Part shown: positions 34,807 through 46,620 of the stretch, one piece after another
Layout: the number at the start of each line of letters is the position of its first letter
Position numbering within the stretch: the stretch's first letter is position 1
NCBI GenBank assembly: GCA_030737875.1
Contig: CM060922.1
Location: forward strand, 298,769,456-298,833,455
DNA: 64,000 nucleotides
Origin: Allium sativum
Taxonomy: Eukaryota; Streptophyta; Magnoliopsida; Asparagales; Amaryllidaceae
Direction of reading: 5' to 3'
Notes under the pieces: generated by a model
What the model saw: the letters and a program-made list of their open reading frames with translations, nothing else
Database searches by the model: none
What the model was told of the DNA's origin: nothing
Position numbers and translations under genes: made by a program

Positions 34807-35310
34807 TACTGATTGACCTTTAGATAGGGTAAACCTATGGTTGAAACATGTGTTTGAGACATGTTATGGTTGATGGATGCAAGTGGATGCAAGTGTTTGC
34901 TAGTGGTTGCTCGTGGATGCATATACACACACTCTAGGCACTAGATCGGCTCAGTCACTTCATATTGCATATTGCATAAAATTGTGTGTAGGAAGCTATA
35001 TTTATGGATGTATAATGATTGTGTTATCATATGGATGATGCATTTTGGTGAATGATTGTGCACTCATGTAGATATTGTATGTGTCGATAGGGTTCTCTCG
35101 CATACATAATGGATGCATGGCACTATCATGGTTTGCATATGATCATACATTAGATAGGGAACATATACACACACTTTTTGCATATGCTCATACATCATTA
35201 GAAACTGTTTTAAGGACAATGGATGCCCGTGTTTGATGGATTGAGTAGATGGTTGTTTGGATGGTAGGATATGCATTCTCCTTAGCTTAGAGATTTCGGG
35301 GACGAAATCC

Positions 35311-35326
35311 TTTAAGGAGGGGAGAA
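35311..35326 (+). promoter_or_regulatory. Polypurine tract of Y, right unit
   Basis: TTTAAGGAGGGGAGAA directly before LTR3, preceded by TTTCGGGGACGAAATCC. Identical to the left unit's tract. Confidence 0.9.
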
Positions 35327-35537
35327 TGTAACACCCCGAATTTCGGTTAATGTTAAAATTCACAAATTAAAGAATAACTAATCCCAGATGGGGGAATTAG
35401 GGGAAACGGGCTGCGTCATTGCGTTCGTCTCGGAAAAATACGCGAAATAGAGTCCGAGTTTGCGTAAAACGGGTACCGTATGAAAGAGATATGGACGAAT
35501 GAAGTTAGGCAGAAAAACCAGAAACAGGCCAGAAATG

Positions 35538-35639
35538 CACTGGCGCACTTGTGAAGTGCGCCAGAACAAAAATGCACTGGCGCACTTATGAAGTGCGCCA
35601 GTACAAAGATACACTGGCGCACTTGGGAAGTGCGCCCGT
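35538..35639 (+). repeat. Three tandem perfect hairpins in Y LTR3
   Basis: Counterpart of 27139-27240, 8,399 bp downstream, with the same three 37-bp units and the same variable loops. Confidence 0.92.
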
Positions 35640-35801
35640 GCCGAGCCAAGAAACCTGCACAGTTTCAAGAGAGTTCTGTGGTTGGGTGCACCAGTTTGGG
35701 GTTTGGGCTTGGTCTTAGGGCTGGTTTCTGGAAGGTGCCGAAATCTAAGGGTCCTAATCTAATTTAGGGTTAATCTAAGGGCCTAAAACACTCACCTAAT
35801 C

Positions 35802-35809
35802 TATAAATA
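35802..35809 (+). promoter_or_regulatory. TATA box of Y LTR3
   Basis: TATAAATA at the same offset as in LTR2. From here transcription would run outward into the rest of X. Confidence 0.6.
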
Positions 35810-36264
35810 CACCCTAAACCTACCCTAATCCATACTAAAAATAGAAATGATGGCCTCATGCCGCCAAATTAAATCTTAGAGGGAGCCTCCACTAATTTAT
35901 GAAGGAAGTTGCAAGCTAATCAACCTCTAATCATCATCTTCTTCATATTTAGCAACTAGTTCTACTTCATAAGTTTGCTAATCTTGGTTTCGGTGAGTTT
36001 CTATCACTTTAACATCAATTGCTAAAGTAAGTAGATTGGGTGTTATGAGACTTATGGTCTTAAATGCGGATTAGTGAGTTTGAATCATTTGTAATGATAT
36101 GCTACTCTATGTTTTCCTATGTTTATGCATGATTAACAAGTTGGTTTATGCATGTTTAACAAGTGGGTTTATGCATGTTTAACAAGTGAGTTATGCAAGT
36201 TCATATGCAAGTTATGTGTATGATGTTATGTAAGTTATGTGTAGGTTGTTATGCAAGTTCATAT

Positions 36265-36599
36265 GCAAGTTATGTATATGTTTAAATGCAAGTTTAACAT
36301 GATATGCAAGTTATGCATGCTTATGCAAGTATGTGAATGCTTATGCAAGAATGTGAATGCTTATGCAAGTTATGTATATGCTTAAATGCAATTTTAACAT
36401 GATATGCAAGTTATGCATGCTTATGCAAGTATGTGAATGCTTATGCAAGAATGTGAATGCTTATGCAAGTTATGTATATGCTTAAATGCAAGTTTAACAT
36501 GATATGCAAGTTATGCATGCTTATGCAAGTATGTGAATGCTTATGCAAGAATGTGAATGCTTATGCAAGTTATGTGTATGCTTAAATGCATGTTTAACA
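36265..36599 (+). repeat. 100-bp higher-order repeat in Y LTR3
   Basis: Same array as 27866-28200; one unit has AATTTTAACATG in place of AAGTTTAACATG. Confidence 0.88.
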
Positions 36600-37049
36600 T
36601 GTTATGCAAGTTATGAGAATGCTTATATGCAAGTTCAACATGTTATGCAAGATATGTGTATGATAATATGCAAGTTTGGGTTAAATGTGGTTGGGTTAAT
36701 ATATGCTCATATATGCAAGTTGACATCCTCTTAACCCATGACAAAGTTATATGCTAAGATTTGGTTAAACCCATGATATTTGTGATGGATCTTCCCTTTA
36801 TTATGTCATGAAATGAGAACGATTTACGTGGGGAACGATGGGGTTAATAAATATGTTAATACAAGTATGATTGGGTATGATTAAGCATACCATAAAAATA
36901 AATTAACATAAGTGGGAATTTACCTATTGAGTTAGGTCTACCCCATGGGAATTTACCTATTGAGTTAGGTCTACCCATGTTATGAAAAACTTGATATTAA
37001 TTAGGGATAATTAATATGGGGGTGATTAATTAGGTGTAATTAATCAACT

Positions 37050-37270
37050 AAGACACAAGGTTGGACCCTTTTGTAGCGGAAGTCTGCCCGGAACCGACCG
37101 GCCATCCAGCGGCTACAAATGATTGGCCCAATGTGAGAGGTCTTAGTCATAAATTAAATACGTGATTAAAGTAAAGACACGAGGTTAGACCCTTTTTATG
37201 ACAGAAGTCTGCCCGGAACCAACCGGCATATCCAGCAGTCATAAAAGATGGTCTAATGTGAGAGGTCTTT
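37050..37270 (+). repeat. Paired hairpin modules in Y LTR3
   Basis: Arms at 37070-37077 with 37112-37119, and 37194-37202 with 37238-37246, identical to LTR2. The start of module 1 differs by one base (GACACAAGG). Confidence 0.85.
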
Positions 37271-38586
37271 ATGAGGTCATGGTCTTAATTAATTAATTAA
37301 GAAACACTTAACCATAGTAGCATGTAGAGGGACATGAGGGGTTAAGTGGGTGCCTTGGGTGGCATGTGGAAATCTAGTGGGTTGCCTTGGGTGGCAATAG
37401 AAAATACGAATAGAATACTTAACCAAGTGGAAACATGTAATTAAACATGATTAAAGGGTTAAGTGGGATACACTAGATAAGTGACAAGCTTAGGTGGGTA
37501 GCTTGTGGGGGCCCATTTCAACCAATATCCCAAACGTATCTTTGTGGGCTCGACTCTAGTCGGGTGACGGGACACGCATATTGGGCTTGACTATAAGAGG
37601 CCAAAACGGGTTAGCGGTGGCAACGCAGGATCAACGGGTTTCATATGCGTGTGTGGACCCGGGCTGGTTGGTAAGTCATTGTTGCATCGTGTAGATATAA
37701 AGCCGTGCACCGTTGATATTATCAGGTGGCCACTTTGGGGAATGATACACCCCATTGTGGGACCAGCACGGGTATCTACGGTAGGGAGCCGATCGCTTGG
37801 GAGTAGTGGGTACACCTAATAAAGATAGGGGCAGACGGCACCTATGTAGGGGTACACGAAACTACTGGGTAAAATTACTAAGTACACCTAGTGAGATAGG
37901 GGCAGACGGCACCTATGTAGTGGGCTAGGGGTACACGAAACTACTGGGGAAATTTTCTAAGTCCTTAGGAGGGATCAACCTTTAAGTAGAAATGACTGGT
38001 GTGGTGCAGTGTAGTAATTATCCTTGGGTGGGTAGATGCGTCTTTATAGTTATCTTAGTTTATCCTAAGTCTACCAAGCTGCTTAGTGTAGCCATTCATC
38101 CCCAGACATTACCGTAGGTCAAGTTTATGTCTTCTCTGGTTACTTTAATGATTGTATTGTTAAAGTTATAGGACTCGCTCAGACTTATGTCTGACCCCGT
38201 TGTTTTTATCTTTTTTCCCAACCCTCAGGTCCTACGGTGGATCCTAGCAGTAGTGGAGCTTGATCGGATTGCTGTTCCAGTCTTTAGGAGCTTGGATAGA
38301 TGTAAAGCTCCAGTTACCCAGTTATCTTTTCTTTTGTCCTGGCTATTGTATGAGAGAGTGGGATTATGTACTTCTTTATTTTGATGGATATTGTACTTGA
38401 CTTTTATTTTGGTTTTATGATGTAACCAGACATGTTTACTTCCGCTGTTATGAGATGATGTTTTAAATTTCAAGTACTGTTTATATCTGTCTTGTTGTAA
38501 TTTTTCTGTTCTATATTCACTAAAATACTCCACCGATGCTATGGCATTCCCTTAGAGAGTGACCATAGCGGGCGTGGGGTGTTACA

Positions 38587-39124
38587 GGCGTGGTCTTTGG
38601 ATTTGCCTTATTAATATTAGTTAAGTTAGTTAAGAATTCTCACACCAGTCCCACGACTGACCCATAGTTTGTTTCACCTTTATGCAAACTTGGGTGCCCT
38701 CCTTTCTACACGGGCAGCCAAGTAATAGGTATTCTTTGCTTGGAGTCTTTTCTTTGGAGCTGCTTATCATTTTCCTTGGACCAGCTTTTGACGTAGAGGT
38801 GATGACTTGGAGCTTCGAAGACTTTCTATCATTTGCTTTTATCGCATTTCCTTTTTCATTCCAGACATTAGACTTATTTCCATTTCATGTCATTTATTTT
38901 GGAATTAGGATTTATGTCATTTTTCTACAAACTTGATGTAGTAACTTAGAATTCTGTGACTGTGGATTTTCTATTGTTGATGACATTATATTTCCGTTGC
39001 TATGATGTTGTTTCTATATGGATTTCCTTTACTATGTTGTTTCTGTGATTTGTTATATTATATTTATGTTGTATTCCAAATGATTACTCGTACTTTCATA
39101 CCGTGGAAGTTTGGGGTCATCACA
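38587..39124 (+). repeat. Left LTR of X, second part
   Basis: Resumes X's LTR after Y, beginning with the duplicated GGCGT. It matches 47881-48418 and ends GGGGTCATCACA next to the primer site. Confidence 0.92.
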
Positions 39125-39126
39125 GT

Positions 39127-39138
39127 TGGTATCAGAGC
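39127..39138 (+). promoter_or_regulatory. Primer binding site of X, initiator tRNA-Met
   Basis: TGGTATCAGAGC, two bases after the left LTR end at 39124. Confidence 0.95.
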
Positions 39139-39343
39139 TTAGGTTTACAAAGCGGAATATAACATAATTATAATAATTCGTTTACGTAGAATCACTATAT
39201 TCTATGGCGAACATTTCATGAGATACATAATAGTCAGTCATTCTAACATAATCTTTTATCCATCCTTCTACCTCCATCATGTCTCAAAATCATCATTAAA
39301 GTTGTTCTGACTCTTTCTTTGGTCGTACAGAAACAACTAGAAA

Positions 39344-40861
39344 ATGAGTTCCGCTGCTGCTAGAGCTGCTAGGGCCAGGAGAAGGCAAAATACCACCGTG
39401 ACTGAGGAGCCCACTGTCCAACAACAACCACCACCACCGCCTCAGCCCTTTGATTTGGATAAGGTGGCGAAGAAGTTCAAAAACTTAGGAGGAGTGCCAT
39501 TCAAAGGTACAGAAACTGTGACACAGGCTCAAGCTTGGCCAAGAAACTGCGAAAAGATTTTTGAAGGATTGGAGCTACCGGATCAGAGGAAAAGATTCAT
39601 GGCTTCATGGCTACTACAGGAAGAAGCTCAAAACTGGTGGGACATAGTCATGATTGGAGGGATTGCTGATGATATGTCTTGGACAAGGTTTAAGGAGCTT
39701 TTCAACGACAAATACATTCCGAGGCAGGAGGTAGAAAGACTGCATGATGAGTTCGCCAATCAGAAGCAAGGCGACAAGACCATCTCAGAGTATGTTCGAA
39801 GGTTTGAAGATCTCTCCCGTTATGCCCCTGAACTGATTCAGGATGACTTTCAGAAGAACAAAAGGTTCACAAATGGGCTTGCGAGGAAATATATTGACAG
39901 AGTCACGGCCCACATCGATCTTTCTTTCAATAAGCTGGTGGAGTTTGCTTGTCGATATGAGGAGAACGATAAGAAGGTTTCTCAACAGGATAGAGAGAGA
40001 AGCTTGGCTAACAACAAAAGGAAGCAGCCAGAGAAGAAGACTGAAGGGAGCACTTTTGGGCTCGCTAAGAAGTGGGATAAGTCAAAGGTGCAATGCTTTA
40101 ACTGCCAGCAATTTGGACATTATAGCTCGGAATGCAAGAACCCAAAGAAGGCTAGGAGTGATGACACTAAAGACTGCTATAATTGTCATAAGAAGGGTCA
40201 CATCAAGTCTAACTGCCCACTGTTGAGAGGAGCTCAGATTGCACATGTGTATGACGGGGCAAGTGCACCATCTTCCTACGCACCTACTGAGGGAGGTAAG
40301 CCTGATGTTTTAGATGGTATCATTTCTATTAAAAATATTCCTGTCACTGCTTTGTTTGATACGGGTGCATCAAGAAGTTTTGTCTCTAGCAACACGGTTA
40401 AGAAGTTAAAATTAAAACAAAGAAGTCTAAAGGTACCAATTAATGTTCATAATCCTGTTGGAGGTTCTATCGCTCTTGATTCATACTGTCGAGTACCTAT
40501 TTCTTTCTCTTACTTTCAGTTCCCCTTTAACTTGACCGTTATGAATTTTTCCGAGTTTGATATCATCCTTGGTCTTGATTGGCTAACAAAATATGACGTT
40601 GAAGTGCTATGCTCAGAAAGAATAGTAAAGGTGAAAACAGGGCTTGGAAATACTGTTATTATACCTTGCCATGGCTCGAAATCTGATAGAAAGGAATTTT
40701 GGTCTTCCCTCGTGATCACTCCTATTTCTCTAGAGAATATTCCCGTGGTCAAAAATTACGCTGATGTATTTGAAGAAGTAGACAGCTTACCGCCGCGAAG
40801 GGAAATCGATTTCAGAATTGATCTTGTTCCGAATGCAAGACCTGTAGTCCATGCTGTCTGA
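39344..40861 (+). pseudogene. Gag and protease of chromovirus X
   Basis: A 505-codon frame from ATG: an Ala/Arg-rich N terminus, Gag core (WWDIVMIGG), two CCHC knuckles starting near residues 251 and 278, and an aspartic protease with LFDTGAS at D339. The Gag would package element RNA and the protease would cut the polyprotein. It ends in TGA (40859-40861) in the linker between protease and RT. Pol continues in the same frame immediately after, and Y is open at the equivalent place, so this is a nonsense change rather than a natural gag end. The stop is not at a Gag-Pol boundary, which argues against programmed readthrough. Confidence 0.9.
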
Positions 40862-43647
40862 AGGATGACCCCTAAAGAAAAAGAAGAGTTGCAAGCCCAA
40901 ACTAAGCAGCTCTTATGGAAGGGACTAATCCAGCCTAGTTTTTCCGAATGGGGTGCAGCTGTGGTGTTTGTCCCCAAATCTGACGGTACTCTAAGGCTAT
41001 GCTTGGATTACCGCGACCTAAATAAACAAACATTGAAGAACAAATACCCCTTGCCTCGCATAGATGATTTGATGGATCAATTAAATGGGGCCAAGTTGTT
41101 TTCGAAGATGGATCTAGCCACAGGTTTTCACCAACTCCGCATAGCTGAAGAATGCATTCCTTTGACCGCTTTCAGAGGTCCGGACACATTCTACGAATGG
41201 TTGGTGATGCCGTTCAGGCTGTGCAATGCTCCAGCCTACTTTGTTGACTTAATGAATAGGGTCTTCCGCGAGGTCCTAAATAAATTCGTCCTAGTCTTCA
41301 TTGATGATATTCTTATCTATTCTAAAACTAAGGAGGAGCACGAAGGGCATTTAAGAGAAGTGTTGGAGATTCTGCGAAGAAATATTTTAAAACCAAAATT
41401 TTCAAAATGCACATTTTGGCAAGAGGAGGTAAAATTCTTGGGCCATGTTGTGTCAAAAGAAGGAATTGCAGTTGACCCAAGTAAAATTGCCGCCATTCGA
41501 GATTGGAAGCAGCCCCGTACACCCACCGAAGTAAGAAGCTTCCTAGGTTTGGCTGGATATTACAGAAAATTTGTCAAAAACTTTTCCAAGCTGTCTGGCC
41601 CATTAACAAAGCTCACTAAAAAGCACACCAAGTTCAATTGGACATCGGATTGCGAGGAGGCTTTCCAAAAGCTGAAAGTGAGTTTGACCACTGCTCCCGT
41701 CCTAACCATCATCGATGGCAACCAAGATTTAAAGGTCTACACCGATGCTTCTCAAGCTGGTGGCCTTGGAGCAGTTCTGATGCAAAGGGGCAAGGTCGTT
41801 GCATACGCGAGCCGTCAATTAAAGCCACATGAGAAGAATTATCGTGTGCATGACTTAGAGTTGTTGGCTATTGTTTTTGCTTTGAAAATCTGGAGACATT
41901 ATCTTTTGGGCGAAAAATTTGAATTGTTTACAGACCATCAATCTTTTAAATATCTCTTCGACCAAAAAGATTTGAATTTAAGGCAGCAACGGCGGCTAGA
42001 ATTTCTTGCAGCATATGATCTCGACATCTTGTATACGTCGGGGAAAGCCAATGTTGTGGCAGACGCACTCAGTAGAAAGGCTGACATGGTCGCGAGCCTC
42101 ATCATTACTCCTTCTTTGATGGATAAAATTGCCTCTCTCCAGAAAAGCGATGCTTTTATTCGAAAGATGATTGAAAGAATTCAAAGAGGTGAAAGCACAG
42201 ACTTTCAAATAGATGGCAAGGGAGTTCTTAGATTGCACGGGCGGATTTGTGTTCCAAGTATCCCCGAGCTCATAAGAGAAGTTTTGAATGAAGGTCACAA
42301 ATCAAAGCTTAGTATCCATCTAGGCATGAGCAAGATGTATCGAGATCTTAAGCGCACGTTTTGGTGGAAAGCTATGAAGAGGGATATATCTATTTATGTG
42401 AGTAGATGTCCTACGTGCCAGGGAGTAAAGAGCGATCAACAAAAGCCTGCCGGATTGTTGCAACCATTGCCGGTTCCAGAAGGGAAGTGGGACCAAGTCT
42501 CCATGGATTTTATAGATGGTTTGCCCCGTACTAGGAAAGGGAATGACAGCATATGGGTGGTCATGGATCGTTTCACCAAGACCGCTCATTTCATACCTGT
42601 CAAGTCCACTAGAACTGCTCAAAGTCTGGCACAAATTTATTGCAAAGAAATCGTCAGGCTACATGGGTAATAAAACTAAAACTCTCCTTTTCATCATTTT
42701 CTAAATGAAAATTTTCATGTTCTAATTGAAGAAAATCTTTCGTGTTAAACAGAGTTCCTAGCTGTATTGTTAGCGACCGTGATCCTATCTTCACTAGCAA
42801 GTTTTGGGAAGCATTCCAAAATGAGTTGGGAACGAAGTTAAACCTTAGTACCGCTTACCACCCTCAGACGGACGGCCAGACTGAGCGAGTGAATCGCATT
42901 CTTGAAGATCTATTGCGAGCTTGAATACTCGATTTTGGAGGGTCTTGGGAAGATCACTTGCATTTAGTTGAATTCTCGTACAACAATAGTTATCAAGCAA
43001 GTTTGAAAATGTCTCCATTTGAAGCCTTATATGGTAGGCCATGTAGATCGCCAGCATGTTGGGTTGAAAAAGGAAATCGACTTGTGTTGGGTCCTGACAT
43101 GATCCAAGAAGCTTCGGACAAAGTTGACTTTATTAAGAAGCGAGTATTGGCGGCCCAAAGTAGACAGAAAAGTTACGCAGATGTAAGAAGGCGAGAGCTA
43201 GCTTTTGATGTAGGTGACTATGTCTATCTGAAAGTCGCTCCAATGCGAGGTGTTATCCGTTTTGGAAAAACAAGGAAACTAGCACCCAGATTCATCGGCC
43301 CTTTCCCTATTCTTGAAAAGATTGGCACCCTAGCTTACAGAATTCAGATGCCCGACTGGTTGCCTGGAGTGCACGATGTATTCCATGTATCTCAACTTCG
43401 GAGGCATGTCCATGATCCGGATCTGGTTGTGGAGGAAGCTGCACAGCAAGATTTGGAAATTACCCCAAGCCTAGCAGTGAGAAGAGAGCCACTGAAAATT
43501 ATTGGCAAATAAACTAGGGTGTTGAGGAATAAAAGAATCAACCTAGTCAAGGTGCAGTGGAGTGGTGACCCTAGAGACTGCACTTGGGAAACGGAAGAGA
43601 GTATCAAACAGGCCTATCCCAACTGCAAAGTGGATACCTCCGATTAG
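40862..43647 (+). pseudogene. RT, RNase H and integrase of chromovirus X
   Basis: Continues in frame from the protease: RT with FIDDILIYS (41297-41323), RNase H (VYTDAS, near 41738), integrase zinc finger and first catalytic Asp (MDFIDGLP). It is interrupted by an 86-bp GT-AG insert (42667-42752), then SDRDP, the Glu of DGQTE and a chromovirus-like tail (RNKRINLVKVQW), ending TAG at 43645-43647. Additional stops: TGA at 42922-42924 and TAA at 43510-43512. Arg in MPFRLCNAP (41216-41218) replaces the usual Gly, and IHLG replaces IHPG in the zinc finger. Several changes fit C-to-T or G-to-A decay. Not functional as it stands. Confidence 0.92.
42667..42752 (+). other. Probable spliceosomal intron in X integrase
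   Basis: An AT-rich 86-bp insert beginning GTAATAAAAC and ending GTTAAACAG. 86 is not a multiple of three and it carries in-frame stops. Removing it precisely at GT and AG reads through the conserved HGVPS stretch without change, the glycine codon being split across the junction (GG then A). Y and relic Z have no insert there. Splicing is inferred, not shown. Confidence 0.7.
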
Positions 43648-43740
43648 GTTTTGTTTGAGGTACGTTTAATCTTTTCAGTATTCCCTATGTTGTTTCCTAC
43701 TCTTCTATTTTTCCTTTTTTCTTTTCGAGGACGAAAAGTT

Positions 43741-43756
43741 CTTAAGGAGGGGAGAT
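43741..43756 (+). promoter_or_regulatory. Polypurine tract of X
   Basis: CTTAAGGAGGGGAGAT directly before TGTAACAACCC, preceded by TTTTCGAGGACGAAAAG. A diverged version of the Y and LARD tract. Confidence 0.9.
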
Positions 43757-44637
43757 TGTAACAACCCTGAAATTTGGGATCAATTTAAAATTTTCATTTA
43801 TGGGTGTTTAAAAATTTAAAATAAATTATTTCAAATAAAAATGAATGGGAATTTGTTTGAGCAAGGTTAATGCAAAGTTAAGCCAAAAATAAATTGCATA
43901 GAGAATTAGAAATAGGAAGGTAGTTTGAAAAGTCAAACTTGAACTTTGACCTACTGCACAGGATGCAGAATAAACCGGATTTTGGTGAAACAAAAAATAT
44001 CTAAATCTGTTAATGAGTACCTTTCTAACGAATCCGAAAAATCGAAGTTTCATAGCGGAAATCAAAAGTTATGGCCAAATGAATTTTCAGAAAGCTCGCT
44101 ATAAAAATATATCGCCCTTGAAAATTGACATTTTGCATACGACCTCAGAATTCAACGAAACCACTTTTGTTGGCTCCGGAATGTAAAACTATTGCTAGGT
44201 TTCAAATTTCATGATTTTTGAAGCTAGCATGTAAGCGAGGCAAAAGAATCTGTGTTTTGTCAGTTTCGGTCAAAATTAATTGACTGAAAAATAGCCATTT
44301 TTCAAACAGTCTCAGAATGAGGTGAAAGAAATTTTGTTAGGACCGTATGGACATAAGAAAGCCAAAAATAATTTTTCTGGATTTTTCTGAGCTAGTATGT
44401 GGCCCTGGTGGATTTAACAAGTACGTTCGAATTTAAATTAAATGATTTATTTTAAAAATAAAAGAAACATGACTGTAACTTCAGAATTAGACCTTAGCAG
44501 TAGCGCCATCGCGTTCAGAAGACGTCAAAACATTAAGTTTGACAGTCATTGAGCTTCGTTTGGAGGTCGTACGAGAAGACACTAATTTCTATAATTAATT
44601 AATTAAATAAATAAAAAAATAAAACCCTAAATACTAG

Positions 44638-44645
44638 TATAAATA
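44638..44645 (+). promoter_or_regulatory. TATA box of X right LTR
   Basis: TATAAATA at the position matching 20714-20721. Confidence 0.6.
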
Positions 44646-45546
44646 CGGTATGCTACAGGGCCATCGTCTTCTTCATTTTGTTACAGCCGCAAGAACCCAT
44701 ATTAGCTCGAATCTTTGAGCTCAAAATTCTCCCTCATCACTCAGTGAAAATCTTCGTACCAATACCCGTTTCGAAGCTCTTCGCGAGCTCTTCGATTTGG
44801 TACCTGATCCAACACCCCCCGTCGCCCGTCGTGCCCGCCTCGAGCCAGAGAACAGCCCGCCGTCGCGCCCCCTGGGCCCCACCAGGCGCCGCCGAGCCCA
44901 TCCCCCCTCTGGCCGAACAAAGGCCTCTCTTCCCCGGTCCTTCTCCAACAAACGGTGTCCGAAACCATCGACCACAGATCGAGAAAACTGGAATTGAAAT
45001 TTTGAACAAATTGGGTTTCTAAGGTAAAATCTATATCAGTTTTGCGACGCTTATTTCTGTCGCTGTGTAAGTTGTTAAAAGCCTGATTTTGATTTTTGCA
45101 TATGAATTTGTATTCGAATCGTTCCAGATCTGAAATCGTCTTGAATTGGAACACCGAACCTGAATCTTCTTCTCTGACCAAACACCGTGAGAATTTTATT
45201 TTTCATTTAATTTAATTTATATAATTATTATCTCTATGATTATTAACAGTAGAACCAATACGACATGATATTTAAACATAGATCTAAATCGTTCATAACT
45301 CATGATGTGGAATCAGAATTGCCTATAATGCTATGTGATTAGATCTGAAATTTTGAGGTTTAAACCTGAATTAATAATTAATTATGGTTATTTGTTTAAT
45401 CATACTATGTTGATTTTACATATGTCAAGTTAAAACATCACCTTGTAATTACCTTGACGTTAGTTATTGGATTTGGACTTGTTGTCATGTTTGGATGTTG
45501 CTGTTATGTGATGTGATGAAAATTTACTTTTTATGGGATGTAAATA

Positions 45547-46620
45547 AAAATAAGAATTTACATCGTATGACAAAGTTAACATTTTTGTTAATGTTAAAAA
45601 TAAGAATTTACATCGTATGACAAAGTTAACATTTTTGTTAATGTTAAAAATAAGAATTTACATCGTATGACAAAGTTAACATTTTTGTTAATGTTAAAAA
45701 TAAGAATTTACATCGTATGACAAAGTTAACATTTTTGTTAATGTTAAAAATAAGAATTTACATTGTATGAGAAATTAACATTATTTTTGGTGTTAATAAT
45801 AAGTAATTTACAATGCATGAAAAATTAACATTTTTTGATGTTAATTAAATAGTAATTTCATCATGTGCGAAATTAACATTTTTAATGTTAGTATTATAAA
45901 AATTATAACGTATGATGTAATTAACATTTTTAAAGTTAAATATTAATAAGTAATTTTACCGTAGGATAAAATTAACATTTTATTTAATGTTAATATCGAG
46001 TAATTTCACCGCATGTATGAATTTACATTATTGACAATGTAAATTAAATAGTAAATTTAACCGTAGGAAAATTTCACATTTTTATTAGTGTGACTAAAAA
46101 TAATTCAATCGTAGGAAATTAACATTTATTCTTAATGTTAATATTTAAAGTATTTACACCATAGGATAATTAACATTTATCGTAATGTTAATATATAGTG
46201 AATTTGACCATAGGATAAAATTAAGATTATTTTATAATGTTAACATAAAAGAGAATTTACACCGCAGGATAATTAACATTTATTCTTAATGTTAATATTT
46301 AAAGAATTTACACCGTAGGATAATTAACATTTATCGTAATGTTAATATATAGTGAATTTGACCGTAGGATAAAATTAACATTATTTTATAATGTAAATAA
46401 AAAAGAGAATTAACTGTAGGATTGAGTTACATCATTTTTAATGTAAATTAAAAAGGGGATTTAACCATAAGACAACATTGACATTCTTAATGTTAATATA
46501 AATGAATTGCACTATGTAATGCAAGTTTACATTTTATTCAGTGTAAATAAATAAGGATGCGACATGTAATGCAAGTTTGCATTTTATTTAATTTTTAATG
46601 TAAATAAAAGTAAGATTCTG
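45547..46620. repeat. AACATT/AATGTT hairpin minisatellite (right LTR)
   Basis: Four near-perfect 50-bp units (starts about 45549, 45599, 45649, 45699) plus a diverged fifth, then the same series of degenerate hairpin units as in the left LTR. Confidence 0.88.

Larger units (their letters stand above)
23966..38586 (+). mobile_element. Tandem Tekay-like array Y sharing a central LTR
   Basis: Nested in X's left LTR with a perfect outer duplication GGCGT (23961-23965 and 38587-38591). Contents: an LTR stub of 19 bp, the 3' half of pol, LTR2 (26928-30187), full gag-pol, LTR3 (35327-38586). Unit spacing is constant at 8,399 bp. LTR2 and LTR3 are both 3,260 bp, and I spotted about 14 differences, so they separated recently. 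Stub and pol join at a 4-bp microhomology TTCG (23981-23984). Likely history: one insertion, unequal LTR recombination making LTR-body-LTR-body-LTR, then a roughly 5.4-kb deletion in the left unit. The order of the last two steps is inference. Confidence 0.93.
35327..38586 (+). repeat. LTR3 of array Y (3' LTR)
   Basis: 3,260 bp, same length as LTR2. I spotted about 14 single-base differences, mostly transitions. It ends GTGTTACA, then the GGCGT duplication. Confidence 0.95.

Noticed and set aside
40859..40861. Programmed stop-codon readthrough between X gag and pol
   Set aside because: The TGA lies between protease and RT, not at the Gag-Pol boundary. Y is open there, and X has other plain nonsense codons (42922, 43510).
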